DNA of 57,103 bases, from assembly GCA_902776765.1 (NCBI GenBank), contig CACYRP010000044.1, positions 1-57,103 of the forward strand, written 5' to 3'. The DNA is from Fibrobacter succinogenes (GTDB lineage: Bacteria > Fibrobacterota > Fibrobacteria > Fibrobacterales > Fibrobacteraceae). A model generated the notes under the pieces. It was not told the DNA's origin. It did not search any database and worked only from the letters and a program-made list of their open reading frames with translations. Position numbers and translations under genes: made by a program. Below are positions 1 through 7,226 of this stretch, one piece after another; within the stretch, counting starts at the first letter, position 1; each line of letters begins with the position of its first letter.

Positions 1-51
1 GCTAACGGTCTTGTTCATCTTCCAGTTACCAGCAATGATATACTGACGCAT
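1..51 (-). CDS. tpiA: Triosephosphate isomerase, N-terminal fragment (cut by window edge)
   Basis: The minus strand reads 17 codons from an ATG at 51, giving MRQYIIAGNWKMNKTVS, which runs off the window. The AGNWKMNKT block is the highly conserved first strand of triosephosphate isomerase and includes its catalytic Asn and Lys. The enzyme interconverts dihydroxyacetone phosphate and glyceraldehyde 3-phosphate in the cytoplasmic part of glycolysis. An AAGGAG Shine-Dalgarno sequence lies 8 bases before the ATG, which fixes the start. Only the N-terminus is visible, but the block is distinctive. Confidence 0.93.
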   Translation of the reverse strand, partial: MRQYIIAGNWKMNKTVS

Positions 52-89
52 AATTAACTCCTTGAGAGGTTTAAAATTTAACGCGCGTA

Positions 90-118
90 AATGTAGAAAT
101 TTTTTTGCGAATAGTCAC
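90..118 (-). promoter_or_regulatory. Probable tpiA promoter
   Basis: On the minus strand GTGACT (113-118) is followed after 17 bases by TACATT (90-95). This matches the TTGACA-17-TATATT form seen before the tRNA and SRP RNA genes, at four of six -35 positions. The predicted leader is about 35 bases and contains the tpiA Shine-Dalgarno sequence. Confidence 0.5.
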
Positions 119-240
119 TAGTCATTAGTTATTAGCGCATGGAACTTAGACCACATAGTCATTCTCGATCGACTGAAAGTCGTGAGGGAATCCATAATTT
201 ATTCTGCTACAGCCAACTGCATCATACGGCAATGTAAATC

Positions 241-423
241 GCTCCCCTAAACCCTAATACCTAAAACCTAAACCCTAAAACAAAAAATCCCCTCGGCGTT
301 TAAACCAAGGGGCGCAGTGCTTGTTAGGTTACAGGTTGTAGGCTGTAGGTTATAGGTTTGTTTGACATTTGCGGCGCAATTATATAGACCTAATACCTTT
401 TACCTAATCCCTAACACCTAATA
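241..423. repeat. Compound palindromic intergenic repeat, CCTAAAA/TTAGGT type
   Basis: This gap between tpiA and the lipoprotein gene holds a run of CCTAA-type units (245-280), a hairpin-forming core (CCCCTCGG at 289-296 against CCAAGGGG at 305-312), a reverse-complement run of TTAGGTTACAGG-type units (323-359), and a second CCTAATACC-type run (388-420). It ends against the lipoprotein stop codon. The arms are degenerate copies of one 7-8 base unit in both orientations. Similar elements lie at 35829, 42139 and 44066. Its function is unknown. The 52-240 part of the gap holds the tpiA promoter and otherwise nothing I recognise. Confidence 0.7.
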
Positions 424-425
424 AA

Positions 426-869
426 CTAGTGGTCGTACGTGCTGGAGCGTGCGGAGCTCGGAGCCGGAGATCCACCATAGCGGTCGCCTTCAATCTTGTC
501 GAGAACCTTTTCGCCTTCGTAGCCTTTCAAGCGAGCTTGTTCTGGGTACTTCCAGAAGAGACGCGTAATGAGCTTGCCTTCGCGGGTGAAGTATTCCCAA
601 ATCATGCCATCGGCAGTTTCGTGATCGGGAGGTCCCCACAGGAGGTTTACCATGTCGGTTGTCATGCCTTCTTCGATGTAGCCTTGCTTGAAGGTGTTCT
701 GCAAGTGCTTGTCGATGCCCATACTTTCCTTGGAAATGAAGTACTCGCGTTCGTATTCTTGCTGGCCCACGCCGCGTTCAATCAGCACGGGGGAAGAATA
801 CTTGTTGTTTGTACATCCAAAGAGCATGAGTGCACCGAAGGAAATAGCGCACAGATGTGAAAATTTCAT
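426..869 (-). CDS. Small BamE/SmpA-like outer-membrane lipoprotein
   Basis: A 147-aa protein. Residues 1-17 form a lipoprotein signal ending in the lipobox LFGC, so Cys18 should be lipid-modified. The middle holds EEGMTTDMVNLLWGPPD, which resembles the helix-turn signature (GMTxxxVxxLLGxP) of the SmpA/OmlA/BamE fold. A WEYF strand follows and the tail is Ser-rich. I chose the ATG at 869 over the upstream one at 917 because CAAGGAG lies 6 bases before it and the signal peptide begins there. BamE itself belongs to the outer-membrane protein assembly machine, but this fold also occurs in lipoproteins of other function, so the exact role is open. Confidence 0.7.
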   Translation of the reverse strand: MKFSHLCAISFGALMLFGCTNNKYSSPVLIERGVGQQEYEREYFISKESMGIDKHLQNTFKQGYIEEGMTTDMVNLLWGPPDHETADGMIWEYFTREGKLITRLFWKYPEQARLKGYEGEKVLDKIEGDRYGGSPAPSSARSSTYDH

Positions 870-949
870 TGGATCTCCTTGTAATTGATGACCACAAAAT
901 AAGAATTTATTACGCAAGTAGCTAAATAATTTTTAGATTTTACACTGAA

Positions 950-1939
950 ATGAATAAGATTAACGCTTTGTTTAAAATTATTTTACTTAATGTCGCAATT
1001 TGGGGCTCTGCATGCATGGCGGCGATGGGGGTTGACCAGTCCAACTTGGTCGGGCTCCGTTACGGACCGAACCTTTCTTGGGGCGGGGGTGTAAACACGC
1101 CTATCGTATGGGGGCAGTGGGTCCCGCAGGCAACTGTTGGGATGCGTTACACATGGCTTGAGCCGCTTACGCCTTTGAACTATGGCGAACCGATTGGCTT
1201 TGCATCGGCTTACCTTAAGATGGATGCTTCGATAGAGCTTTCTCCCTTTTATGGAGGGTTCCGTGCCGGGTTGGGCCTTAGGCCTTTCAGGGTGAACCCG
1301 CAGATTGAATTCAATTTTATTTATGAAAGTTTCTTTTATTTCAAGTCCAATTTGGAAATGGTTAATGCCGACGTGAAGGGCAAGGGCTCCATTGCAGAAA
1401 CTTGGAATTCCGATTATATCTTTGATAACCTTGGACGTTCCTGGGATGATGCCGAATTTGATTATGCGCAGCTTTTTGACATGGGCATGGATTTTAGCTA
1501 TTCGTTGCCGCATGGTGGCGTTATCGGTATTGGGGCACATTATGTTCTCACCGATATCAGCACGGATTTTGAAGGCAAAAGCTATGACTACGAACGCAAT
1601 ATTCCGGTATTCAGCCGCGACTATATTATTGAACTTCAGAGCTTTGGCCGGTTCCCGGTAAACGATGGGATGGCTATTGTTTACGAAGGCATGTTCTTGA
1701 AAACAGGTCTTTTGCGCAGCGGTGGTAATGTCAGGAAAGAATCCCTAAGCTACCGAATGATGCTTTTGGGAACCCATTTTACATGGAAAGAAGGACTCCG
1801 CAACTTTATCGTTAAGGCCGGCTTGTGGAGCCGCAATAAAAAACGTTTCTATAACGGCTCATTCGCTCAACAGCTGCTGGTTCAGCTTGAGTATAAGGGG
1901 TACTTTTCTTTCCCCTTCCACAGCAATTTTTCCAAATAG
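950..1939 (+). CDS. Hypothetical secreted protein, probable outer-membrane beta-barrel
   Basis: A 329-aa protein with a signal peptide (about residues 1-24, ending CMA). The rest is rich in aromatic residues, Gly and alternating hydrophobic strands (for example YGGFRAGLGLRPF and VIGIGAHYVLTD), as expected of an outer-membrane beta-barrel. It is divergent from the lipoprotein gene, with 80 bases between the starts and no strong Shine-Dalgarno sequence. Its last 81 bases overlap the 3' end of the convergent gene at 1859-2647. I do not recognise the family. The reading frame is supported by its length and signal peptide. Confidence 0.6.
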   Translation: MNKINALFKIILLNVAIWGSACMAAMGVDQSNLVGLRYGPNLSWGGGVNTPIVWGQWVPQATVGMRYTWLEPLTPLNYGEPIGFASAYLKMDASIELSPFYGGFRAGLGLRPFRVNPQIEFNFIYESFFYFKSNLEMVNADVKGKGSIAETWNSDYIFDNLGRSWDDAEFDYAQLFDMGMDFSYSLPHGGVIGIGAHYVLTDISTDFEGKSYDYERNIPVFSRDYIIELQSFGRFPVNDGMAIVYEGMFLKTGLLRSGGNVRKESLSYRMMLLGTHFTWKEGLRNFIVKAGLWSRNKKRFYNGSFAQQLLVQLEYKGYFSFPFHSNFSK

Positions 1940-2647
1940 TTTTGGAACAGGTAATAGAATTTTGGGCTTAACCGTTTTTTCCGACGGTTCGGTCTCAATA
2001 ACTTCTTTGGGGGAAGCCGAACGGATCCAGAGGCTTCCGCTGTAATCATCGCTAGACATGCTTGCGATTGTCGGCAGCGTTTCGCCATCGTAGGCTTTCC
2101 AGTTAGCTAGGGAAACGTAACGGGGCTTTTTTGTGACCCCACGCATGACAAGTTTTTCTGGATTGGGGAGTGAATCGACAACGACACTCCACCAAGTATT
2201 CGAAGCGGCCGTGGCAAGAACATTGTTGTTTATATCTTGCTTTGTGGAATCCGGGCACTTGAAGTAGCCGTTTGCCAAAAGTTCCAGGTCGTCTAATTTG
2301 AGCGGAGTTTTGCCGATGTTTTCCCTGAGGTGGTGGAGGCCTAGCTGCCTTTTTACCTTTCCTCCGTCGAATTCCATGTAACGGTATTTGCCTGCCGTGA
2401 TGAAGTTGAACGACGGGCTGTCGTTCAAGTTGACAAAAAACGTATCGAGTTCGTCGTTATGGTGGCGCCATTCGATAGATACGCTGGTTCTGTTTCGCTC
2501 TTCGTTAACGAACTTTCCGTCGATGTTGACAATCATCGAGGAGCTTGTCAAAAGCCTCGGACAGACCGTCTTTTTTTCGCTTTGAGCTAAAGTTGGGATA
2601 ATCGATAAGCAAATCGCGAGTGTTGTCAGTTTTGCGCTTTTTATCAT
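1859..2647 (-). CDS. Hypothetical secreted protein
   Basis: A 262-aa protein with a signal peptide (residues 1-22, ending TLAQS). It contains two cysteines that could pair (VCPRLL near 29 and KCPD near 132) and a mixed alpha/beta composition. No family is recognised. The start lacks a Shine-Dalgarno sequence. Instead a TATATT hexamer lies exactly six bases before the ATG, so the message may be leaderless. Its 3' end overlaps the convergent beta-barrel gene by 81 bases. Confidence 0.6.
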   Translation of the reverse strand: MIKSAKLTTLAICLSIIPTLAQSEKKTVCPRLLTSSSMIVNIDGKFVNEERNRTSVSIEWRHHNDELDTFFVNLNDSPSFNFITAGKYRYMEFDGGKVKRQLGLHHLRENIGKTPLKLDDLELLANGYFKCPDSTKQDINNNVLATAASNTWWSVVVDSLPNPEKLVMRGVTKKPRYVSLANWKAYDGETLPTIASMSSDDYSGSLWIRSASPKEVIETEPSEKTVKPKILLPVPKLFGKIAVEGERKVPLILKLNQQLLSE

Positions 2648-2653
2648 ACAATA

Positions 2654-2659
2654 AATATA
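2654..2659 (-). promoter_or_regulatory. -10 element predicting a leaderless mRNA
   Basis: TATATT on the minus strand is separated from the ATG at 2647 by six bases. A transcript starting about 7 bases after the -10 would begin at the start codon itself. No -35 match is visible. Confidence 0.4.
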
Positions 2660-2723
2660 AATAAATGTTATTACATCCCGTTAGCCAAGTTTCGTTAATT
2701 CTACGTAAATTTAGTATAAAAGA

Positions 2724-2779
2724 AAACCTCGGTGCATCCCAAATGGCTAAAAAGGAAGAACCGAGGTTTGTTTTTTTTT
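2724..2779 (-). terminator. Rho-independent terminator downstream of recA
   Basis: A perfect 10-bp stem (AAACCTCGGT at 2724-2733 with ACCGAGGTTT at 2760-2769) has T-rich runs on both sides. Read on the minus strand it ends recA transcription. The stronger T-run (2771-2779) is on the plus strand, so it may work in both directions. Confidence 0.6.
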
Positions 2780-2792
2780 CAGGAAGAAAAAT

Positions 2793-2815
2793 CGTCATTC
2801 TCCGAAGGAGAATCC
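2793..2815. repeat. REP-like palindrome, CGTCATTC family
   Basis: CGTCATTCTCC-GAA-GGAGAATCC forms a 7-bp stem with a three-base loop in the recA 3' untranslated region. Related CGTCATTC...GAATC palindromes lie at 4763 and 6840. Confidence 0.5.
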
Positions 2816-2912
2816 ATTAAGTCCGGCTTTTCGTCATCCTCGCGACCTGTGCTGCTAGCACTGCCTGCGCTGCGCCATGTCGAAGTGAGCGTAGCCGAAG
2901 TCAGGCGAGGAT

Positions 2913-4016
2913 CTATGCATCTTCTTGGATGCTTGCTTCGCCGTCTCCATCGTCACCAAGATCAACGGCATCGTTTTCACCGAGCTTGAAGAGTTCCACG
3001 TCCTTCATGCTTTCGCGGATCTTCTGTTCGATTTCATTGCAGAGGTCGGCGTTGTCCTTCAAGAAGAGGCGGGTGTTTTCGCGACCCTGGCCGATGCGTT
3101 CGTTGTTATAGCTGAACCAGGAACCGCTCTTCTGGATGATATCCAGTTCGCAGGCGAGGTCGAGGATGGAGGCTTCGCGAGAAATGCCAACACCGTACAG
3201 AATGTCGAATTCGCACTGGGTAAACGGAGCTGCAACCTTGTTCTTGACAATCTTTACGCGGGTGCGGTTTCCGATGACTTCTTCGCCGTTCTTGATGGCG
3301 GCGATGCGACGGATGTCGATACGTTGTGTGGCGTAGAACTTTAAGGCGTTACCGCCGGTGGTCGTTTCCGGGTTGCCGAACATCACGCCAATCTTCATAC
3401 GGAGCTGGTTGATGAACAACATGCAGGTGTTCGACTTCGAGAGGATGCCGGTGAGCTTGCGGAGTGCCTGGGACATAAGGCGAGCTTGGAGACCCACGTG
3501 GTTGTCGCCCATTTCACCGTTGATTTCTGCCTGCGGCACAAGGGCAGCCACAGAGTCCACGACGATGATGTCGATAGCGCCAGAGCGCACGAGCGTTTCT
3601 GCGATGTCCAAAGCTTGCTCGCCGGTGTCCGGCTGAGAAACGAGGAGCGATTCGATATCCACGCCGAGTTTGCGTGCATAGACCGCGTCAAAGGCGTGTT
3701 CAGCGTCGATGAAGGCTGCAACGCCGCCGAGCTTTTGCGCTTCGGCAATAGCGTGCAAAGCAAGCGTTGTCTTACCGGAAGATTCCGGTCCATAAATTTC
3801 AATGATACGACCACGGGGGAAACCGCCCACGCCAAGAGCCATGTCCAACTGGATGCAGCCCGTCGGGATGACCGGGATATCTTCGACCGGTTGCTGCCCG
3901 AGAGCCATGATTGAACCTTTACCGTAATTCTTTTCAATCTGGGCAATTGCTGCTTCGACTGCTTTTGCTTTTTCGCTGGAAAGGTTGCTGGTGGGTGTAG
4001 TAGTTTTCTTAGCCAT
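2913..4016 (-). CDS. recA: Recombinase RecA
   Basis: A 367-aa RecA of normal length. It forms ATP-dependent filaments on single-stranded DNA, carries out strand exchange and triggers LexA self-cleavage. Visible features are the Walker A loop GPESSGKTT (residues 76-84), the [13 protein letters not shown]alker B/L1 region, the [23 protein letters not shown]2 region, and an acidic C-terminal tail as in most RecA proteins. The start has GGAG 7 bases upstream. It follows cinA/pncC by 40 bases and probably shares a transcript with it, but also has its own promoter with a LexA-like site inside the cinA 3' end. Confidence 0.98.
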   Translation of the reverse strand: MAKKTTTPTSNLSSEKAKAVEAAIAQIEKNYGKGSIMALGQQPVEDIPVIPTGCIQLDMALGVGGFPRGRIIEIYGPESSGKTTLALHAIAEAQKLGGVAAFIDAEHAFDAVYARKLGVDIESLLVSQPDTGEQALDIAETLVRSGAIDIIVVDSVAALVPQAEINGEMGDNHVGLQARLMSQALRKLTGILSKSNTCMLFINQLRMKIGVMFGNPETTTGGNALKFYATQRIDIRRIAAIKNGEEVIGNRTRVKIVKNKVAAPFTQCEFDILYGVGISREASILDLACELDIIQKSGSWFSYNNERIGQGRENTRLFLKDNADLCNEIEQKIRESMKDVELFKLGENDAVDLGDDGDGEASIQEDA

Positions 4017-4046
4017 TGTAGACTCCGTTTTTATCTTTTTTTTGTT

Positions 4047-4075
4047 AATATACTAATTAGTGAACTTTTGTGCAA
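4047..4075 (-). promoter_or_regulatory. recA promoter
   Basis: On the minus strand TTGCAC (4070-4075) and TATATT (4047-4052) are separated by 17 bases. The -35 and part of the spacer overlap the end of the cinA gene. This gives recA an internal promoter. Confidence 0.65.
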
Positions 4076-4599
4076 GTGCTTTTTTGGCTATTCAGTAAAA
4101 AAAGAAGCTTGCTCATTATCTTATACACGCTTTTTTCACGGATTTGTCCACGATTTCCTGCAAAAACTTCGCAGAATGCTTCATTTTGCAAACTATTGGC
4201 GACACACATCCATACTGTACCGACGGGTTTTCCCGGTTCTGCACCGGTTGGCCCCGCAATTCCCGAAGTGGCTACCGCCCATTCGCAATGGAATGCCTTG
4301 CGGGCGCCTTCGGCCATGGCTTTCACGGTCTGTTCGCTGACAGCGCCGTATTTCTCGAGAATTTCATCGCTTACTCCCAGCATGTCGTGCTTGACTTCGT
4401 TCTGGTAAGCAACGATTCCACCCTTGAGAATCGCAGAAGAGCCAGGCTCGTTGACAATGCTCGATGCGATAAGCCCGCCCGTGCAGGATTCCGCAGTCGC
4501 CATCATCTCGCCGCGCTTGATCAGTTCTTCCTTGATCTTCATGGCCAATTCGTGAATTTCGTGTTCGATATTGATTGTTTCGTTCATCATTACACCCAT
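4057..4599 (-). CDS. pncC: Nicotinamide-nucleotide amidohydrolase (CinA C-terminal domain)
   Basis: A 180-aa stand-alone CinA C-terminal domain. The family deamidates NMN to nicotinate mononucleotide in pyridine nucleotide salvage. Signature blocks are TAESCTGGLIA, GAVSEQTVKAMAEGARK, TSGIAGPTG and KPVGTVW. The N-terminal molybdopterin-binding domain of full-length CinA is absent, as in many PncC proteins. Three ATGs lie close together (4599, 4590, 4587) and none has a clear Shine-Dalgarno sequence, so the exact start is uncertain. The cinA-recA neighbourhood is widely conserved and recA follows by 40 bases. Confidence 0.92.
   Translation of the reverse strand: MGVMMNETINIEHEIHELAMKIKEELIKRGEMMATAESCTGGLIASSIVNEPGSSAILKGGIVAYQNEVKHDMLGVSDEILEKYGAVSEQTVKAMAEGARKAFHCEWAVATSGIAGPTGAEPGKPVGTVWMCVANSLQNEAFCEVFAGNRGQIREKSVYKIMSKLLFLLNSQKSTCTKVH
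4061..4074 (-). promoter_or_regulatory. Candidate LexA (SOS) box at recA
   Basis: The minus strand reads TGCAC-AAAA-GTTCA. It differs by one base from TGCNC-N4-GTGCA, the motif I recall being reported for Fibrobacter succinogenes LexA. It covers most of the recA -35 hexamer, the place where a repressor would block transcription. Confidence 0.55.
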
Positions 4600-4693
4600 A
4601 AGTTAAAAACATTAAATGTCAAAAACAGACATTTTAACAAAAACTTGAAAAAATTCTTAAAATTGTCATTCCTCTTCGATACCTGACTGCTGC

Positions 4694-4737
4694 GGGTATC
4701 AAATGCGAGTCCACAAGTGGCCTCTCGCTTGATACCC
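4694..4737. repeat. Intergenic palindrome
   Basis: GGGTATCAA plus GCGAG (4694-4709) pairs with CTCGC plus TTGATACCC (4724-4737) around a 14-base loop, with a two-base bulge. No T-run follows on the plus strand, so it is more like a dispersed palindrome than a terminator. Confidence 0.45.
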
Positions 4738-4762
4738 TTGCATGTCATTCCCGCCGATTCCC

Positions 4763-4790
4763 GTCATTCTGAGCGAAGCGAAGAATCCAG
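4763..4790. repeat. REP-like palindrome, GTCATTCTGAGCGAAG type
   Basis: A 28-base element whose ends ATTCT and AGAAT pair around GC-GAA-GC with tandem G.A mismatches. It is a member of the CGTCATTC family also seen at 2793 and 6840. Confidence 0.5.
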
Positions 4791-4871
4791 TTAAGTCTTG
4801 TGACGCAAAAATTAAATAAATTCCAGCCTTTGCATTTCTTTGCTCTTGTGTCGCACGTATAAACTTTTTTC

Positions 4872-4877
4872 TATATT
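4872..4877 (+). promoter_or_regulatory. -10 element close to the start codon
   Basis: TATATT ends eight bases before the ATG at 4886. There is no Shine-Dalgarno sequence, so a leaderless or nearly leaderless mRNA is predicted. Confidence 0.4.
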
Positions 4878-4885
4878 CGCGCTCA

Positions 4886-5983
4886 ATGACAGCAAAAACC
4901 TTCATAATGGCGCTTTTGGTGCTGTGCACGTCTCTTTTTGCAGAGACGGCGGCGCCGGTTGCAGCCTCTGACTTGGCTCAGGGGAGTGTGCCGGATTCTA
5001 CCCGCAGCGCTGTGGAGGTTGTTACTGAATCCGAAGACGACGATGATGACGCCCCTGAAGCGCCCAGCGAAGAAAGTTTTCAAGTTTCCACGACACCGCT
5101 TTTAAGGGGCAAGACGGGCATTGTCGCAATCGATACGCTTCCCGTGAACGAATGGGATATTCCTACCAAGCGCAACTCTCTTAAATACGCCATGCTTTTT
5201 AGCTTGCTCCCCGGTGGCGGCCAGTATTATACGGAACATTATGTGCGTGGTGGATTTTTGACGGGTATCGAAGGTTTGCTGATTTACGACATCTTTTTTA
5301 ACAGGTCGTTCCAGAGAGATAGACTCTTGGATCGCGCTCGCCTTTTCCAGGATTCCGTCGGTTATTTTACATCGAGGATTATGAATGGCCCTCGTGATAG
5401 CATTGCCAAATTCCATTCAAAACGACTTGAATTCCTCGAACGCGTCCGCGCGCAGAGCGATAAGAAAATGGAACAAGAAGACGTGCGCAAGGCCGAAGTC
5501 GCCTGGCTTATTGGCATTCACCTCTACGGCATGTTCGACACGTTTGGCATTTGGTACAATAACAACTACCGAAGCACGGAATACCGTGATATGAAGAAGG
5601 CGCTTCTTTGGGCGATTTTGCCGGGTGGCGGTCAAATTTTTAATCGTGATTTTGGCAAGGCCGGTCTTGTTTACATGGGCATCTTGGGGGCCATTGTGAG
5701 CGTTTCGACGTCTCAGAACATGGTCAATTATTACCTTGACCGTAAACACTTGGTCGAACAGGAAAGCTCGAAGTCTGAGGAATATGACCGCATCAAGGAA
5801 CGTGTAACATACTACCGCAAAAACCGCAATACTTACATTTGGGGTGGAGTGTTAATTTATTTATACTCTATCGCCGATGCTGCTGTAGATGCTCTTCTGA
5901 GCGATTTCGATAGCCCCTTGCACATGGCGCTCCTCCCGAATTTCGAAGGCGGCGCCCAAGCCGTCTTCTCGCTCGACTTTTAA
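4886..5983 (+). CDS. DUF5683-type membrane protein
   Basis: A 365-aa protein with a signal peptide (residues 1-19), an acidic low-complexity linker (EDDDDD near 51) and two copies of a membrane-associated motif: LLPGGGQYYTEHYVRGGF near 108 and ILPGGGQIFNRDFGKAG near 247. Each is followed by a hydrophobic segment. The LPGGGQ-Y/F pattern is typical of DUF5683, a family of unknown function common in Bacteroidota and relatives. It stands alone between divergent or convergent neighbours. A -10 hexamer lies eight bases from the ATG. Confidence 0.7.
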   Translation: MTAKTFIMALLVLCTSLFAETAAPVAASDLAQGSVPDSTRSAVEVVTESEDDDDDAPEAPSEESFQVSTTPLLRGKTGIVAIDTLPVNEWDIPTKRNSLKYAMLFSLLPGGGQYYTEHYVRGGFLTGIEGLLIYDIFFNRSFQRDRLLDRARLFQDSVGYFTSRIMNGPRDSIAKFHSKRLEFLERVRAQSDKKMEQEDVRKAEVAWLIGIHLYGMFDTFGIWYNNNYRSTEYRDMKKALLWAILPGGGQIFNRDFGKAGLVYMGILGAIVSVSTSQNMVNYYLDRKHLVEQESSKSEEYDRIKERVTYYRKNRNTYIWGGVLIYLYSIADAAVDALLSDFDSPLHMALLPNFEGGAQAVFSLDF

Positions 5984-6204
5984 AGCAGGCTCCGACCGGG
6001 AATCGCCCTCTCGTCATCCTGAGTTCCGGAATGGAGTCCGGGATAAACTCCGCGAAGACAACTCAGAAGGCGAGCGTTGCAAAAATGAGTTTGCTCATTT
6101 TTATAACCGAGCCAAAGAGTTGGGGCTTTAGCCCCATCCAGTTAAATCTCGTTTTGTGCAATCTAAGTTCTAAGCTCTAAGTTCTGCCAACTAGGCTTTG
6201 CCAA
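5984..6204. repeat. Intergenic region with palindromic repeat fragments
   Basis: A CGTCATCCTGAG element (6012-6052) belongs to the CGTCATTC palindrome family. At 6165-6213 there are arms of the TTCTAAG/CCAACTA type (CTAAGTTCTAAGCTCTAAG, then GCCAACTAGGC and GCCAACTAA) that run into the end of the histidine phosphatase gene. No gene or clear terminator is seen. Confidence 0.45.
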
Positions 6205-6831
6205 CTAAACTTTAGATTCCATCTTTAGCGTTGGCATCGGAATGCCGTCATGAATCTTTGTGAACGTCCCACGGTAGTGGCCGTCTTCGTTACGAGTAAA
6301 TTCAAAACGCGACACCATGGCGTAAGAGAACATCCCTTCGACAAAGACCTCGTCCGGTAGTCCGCAACGGGAATGTTGCAGTGCGGCAATCACGCCTGCA
6401 TGTGTAATGCAAAGAAACTCGCCGTCGTCCGGGAGCGTGTCCAAGAACTTTCCGGCGCGTTCGTCAATGTCGTAAAAATTTTCGCCATTGGGGAATCTGT
6501 ACCCGCGGAGGTCGCTTGTCCAGGCGTGCATTTCCGAACGGGGCACTGCGGTCAGCTTTTGCCCTTCCCACGTGCCAAAATTCAATTCGATAATTGCCGG
6601 TTCTTTTTCGACGGGCAGACCAAGCAACTTGGATGCTTTATCCGCAAACTTGGTGCAGCGGACAAGCGGACTCGAAAACAAACGCGTCGGTTTTGCGTTT
6701 GCTTCGGTAAGAGCCTTGAGAGCCTTGTCGGATTCGTCTTCGAATGTGGGGGAAACGTCGAAGTCCAATCTTCCGTAGCAAACATCGTTAGGGTTGTATG
6801 GCTTGGTGTGTCGAATTGTCCAAAGAATCAT
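6205..6831 (-). CDS. Histidine phosphatase superfamily protein (CobC/phosphoglycerate-mutase-like)
   Basis: A 208-aa cytoplasmic protein of the branch-1 histidine phosphatase superfamily. The catalytic RHT motif is at residues 7-9 (the usual RHG has T here, as in CobC-type alpha-ribazole phosphatases). Other blocks are the phosphate-binding SSPLVRC, ELNFGTWEG with its acidic proton donor, and the second histidine in ITHAGVI. CobC removes the phosphate from alpha-ribazole 5'-phosphate in cobamide assembly. No cobalamin genes are adjacent, so the substrate cannot be assigned. Confidence 0.8.
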   Translation of the reverse strand: MILWTIRHTKPYNPNDVCYGRLDFDVSPTFEDESDKALKALTEANAKPTRLFSSPLVRCTKFADKASKLLGLPVEKEPAIIELNFGTWEGQKLTAVPRSEMHAWTSDLRGYRFPNGENFYDIDERAGKFLDTLPDDGEFLCITHAGVIAALQHSRCGLPDEVFVEGMFSYAMVSRFEFTRNEDGHYRGTFTKIHDGIPMPTLKMESKV

Positions 6832-6839
6832 GCCTGCTC

Positions 6840-6868
6840 GTCATTCCCGCCTCCGAGCGGGAATCTCC
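6840..6868. repeat. REP-like palindrome, CGTCATTC family
   Basis: ATTCCCGC (6843-6850) pairs perfectly with GCGGGAAT (6857-6864) around a six-base loop, preceded by CGTC. It sits between the phosphatase start and the SRP RNA terminator. Confidence 0.5.
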
Positions 6869-6874
6869 TTTAAT

Positions 6875-6897
6875 AAAAAAAGCAACCCTTAGGTTGC
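6875..6897 (-). terminator. Terminator of the SRP RNA gene
   Basis: On the minus strand a 6-bp stem (GCAACC with GGTTGC) and four-base loop is followed by seven T residues. It lies about ten bases after the 3' end of the predicted SRP RNA. Confidence 0.75.
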
Positions 6898-6907
6898 AAT
6901 ATAAAAA

Positions 6908-7004
6908 ATCCTAGGCTACCTGAGCACATAAAGATCCGCAAGTCCGTTGCTGCTTTCGCCCTGGCGAGTTGCCCGCAAATAATCATTGCGCAGGGCCTAG
7001 GACC
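6908..7004 (-). ncRNA. ffs: Signal recognition particle RNA, small bacterial type
   Basis: The minus strand forms a single long hairpin. CCTAGGC at the 5' end pairs with GCCTAGG at the 3' end, and the next pairing is CCTG with CAGG. At the tip lies GCCAGG-GC-GAAA-GC-AGCAACGG, which matches domain IV of SRP RNA: the asymmetric CCAGG/AGCA loop that binds Ffh M-domain, and a GNAA tetraloop. The apical stem below the tetraloop has only two clear pairs. A canonical promoter lies just upstream and a terminator just downstream. Its product works with Ffh and FtsY in co-translational targeting of membrane proteins. The exact ends are estimated from the promoter and stem. Confidence 0.85.
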
Positions 7005-7008
7005 CACA

Positions 7009-7037
7009 AATATAGAATCAAAGCTTTTTTTTTGCAA
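7009..7037 (-). promoter_or_regulatory. SRP RNA promoter
   Basis: On the minus strand TTGCAA (7032-7037), a 17-base spacer and TATATTTG (-10 at 7009-7014) lie about seven bases before the predicted RNA start. The same TCTATATTTG block precedes both tRNA-Asn genes. Confidence 0.7.
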
Positions 7038-7150
7038 GGGCTGCTTTTTTTATGTGTAGTAAATTTCTTCATATAATACACGTTCTTCGCCACCTCGTTC
7101 AAAAAGTGGTCTAAAATACCCCATTTTTCATATTTTCTTCGTAACGAATG

Positions 7151-7179
7151 TTTTACTGTTAAAAAAATGTTACTATATT
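7151..7179 (+). promoter_or_regulatory. Probable promoter of the first giant adhesin gene
   Basis: TATATT (7174-7179) is preceded by TTAC. A weak TTTTAC -35 candidate lies 17 bases upstream. The TTACTATATT block recurs before the second adhesin gene (13327-13336), which suggests shared control. Confidence 0.4.
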
Positions 7180-7226
7180 CAATAATGAGTGTTTAGGGTG
7201 TGGATCTTTTTTTGTTGGGGTCTATT

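Noticed and set aside
245..285. Telomere-like or CRISPR-like repeat in CCTAAA units
   Set aside because: The units are degenerate 7-8 bases in both orientations, without spacers, and the chromosome continues on both sides. Neither a telomere nor a CRISPR array fits.
362..386. TTGACA...TATATA as a plus-strand promoter
   Set aside because: The spacer is only 13 bases and there is no plus-strand gene behind it until 950.
7200..7226. An upstream GTG start for adhesin 1
   Set aside because: The added nine residues weaken the signal peptide, and the GTG has no well-spaced ribosome site. The ATG at 7227 has GGGG upstream.
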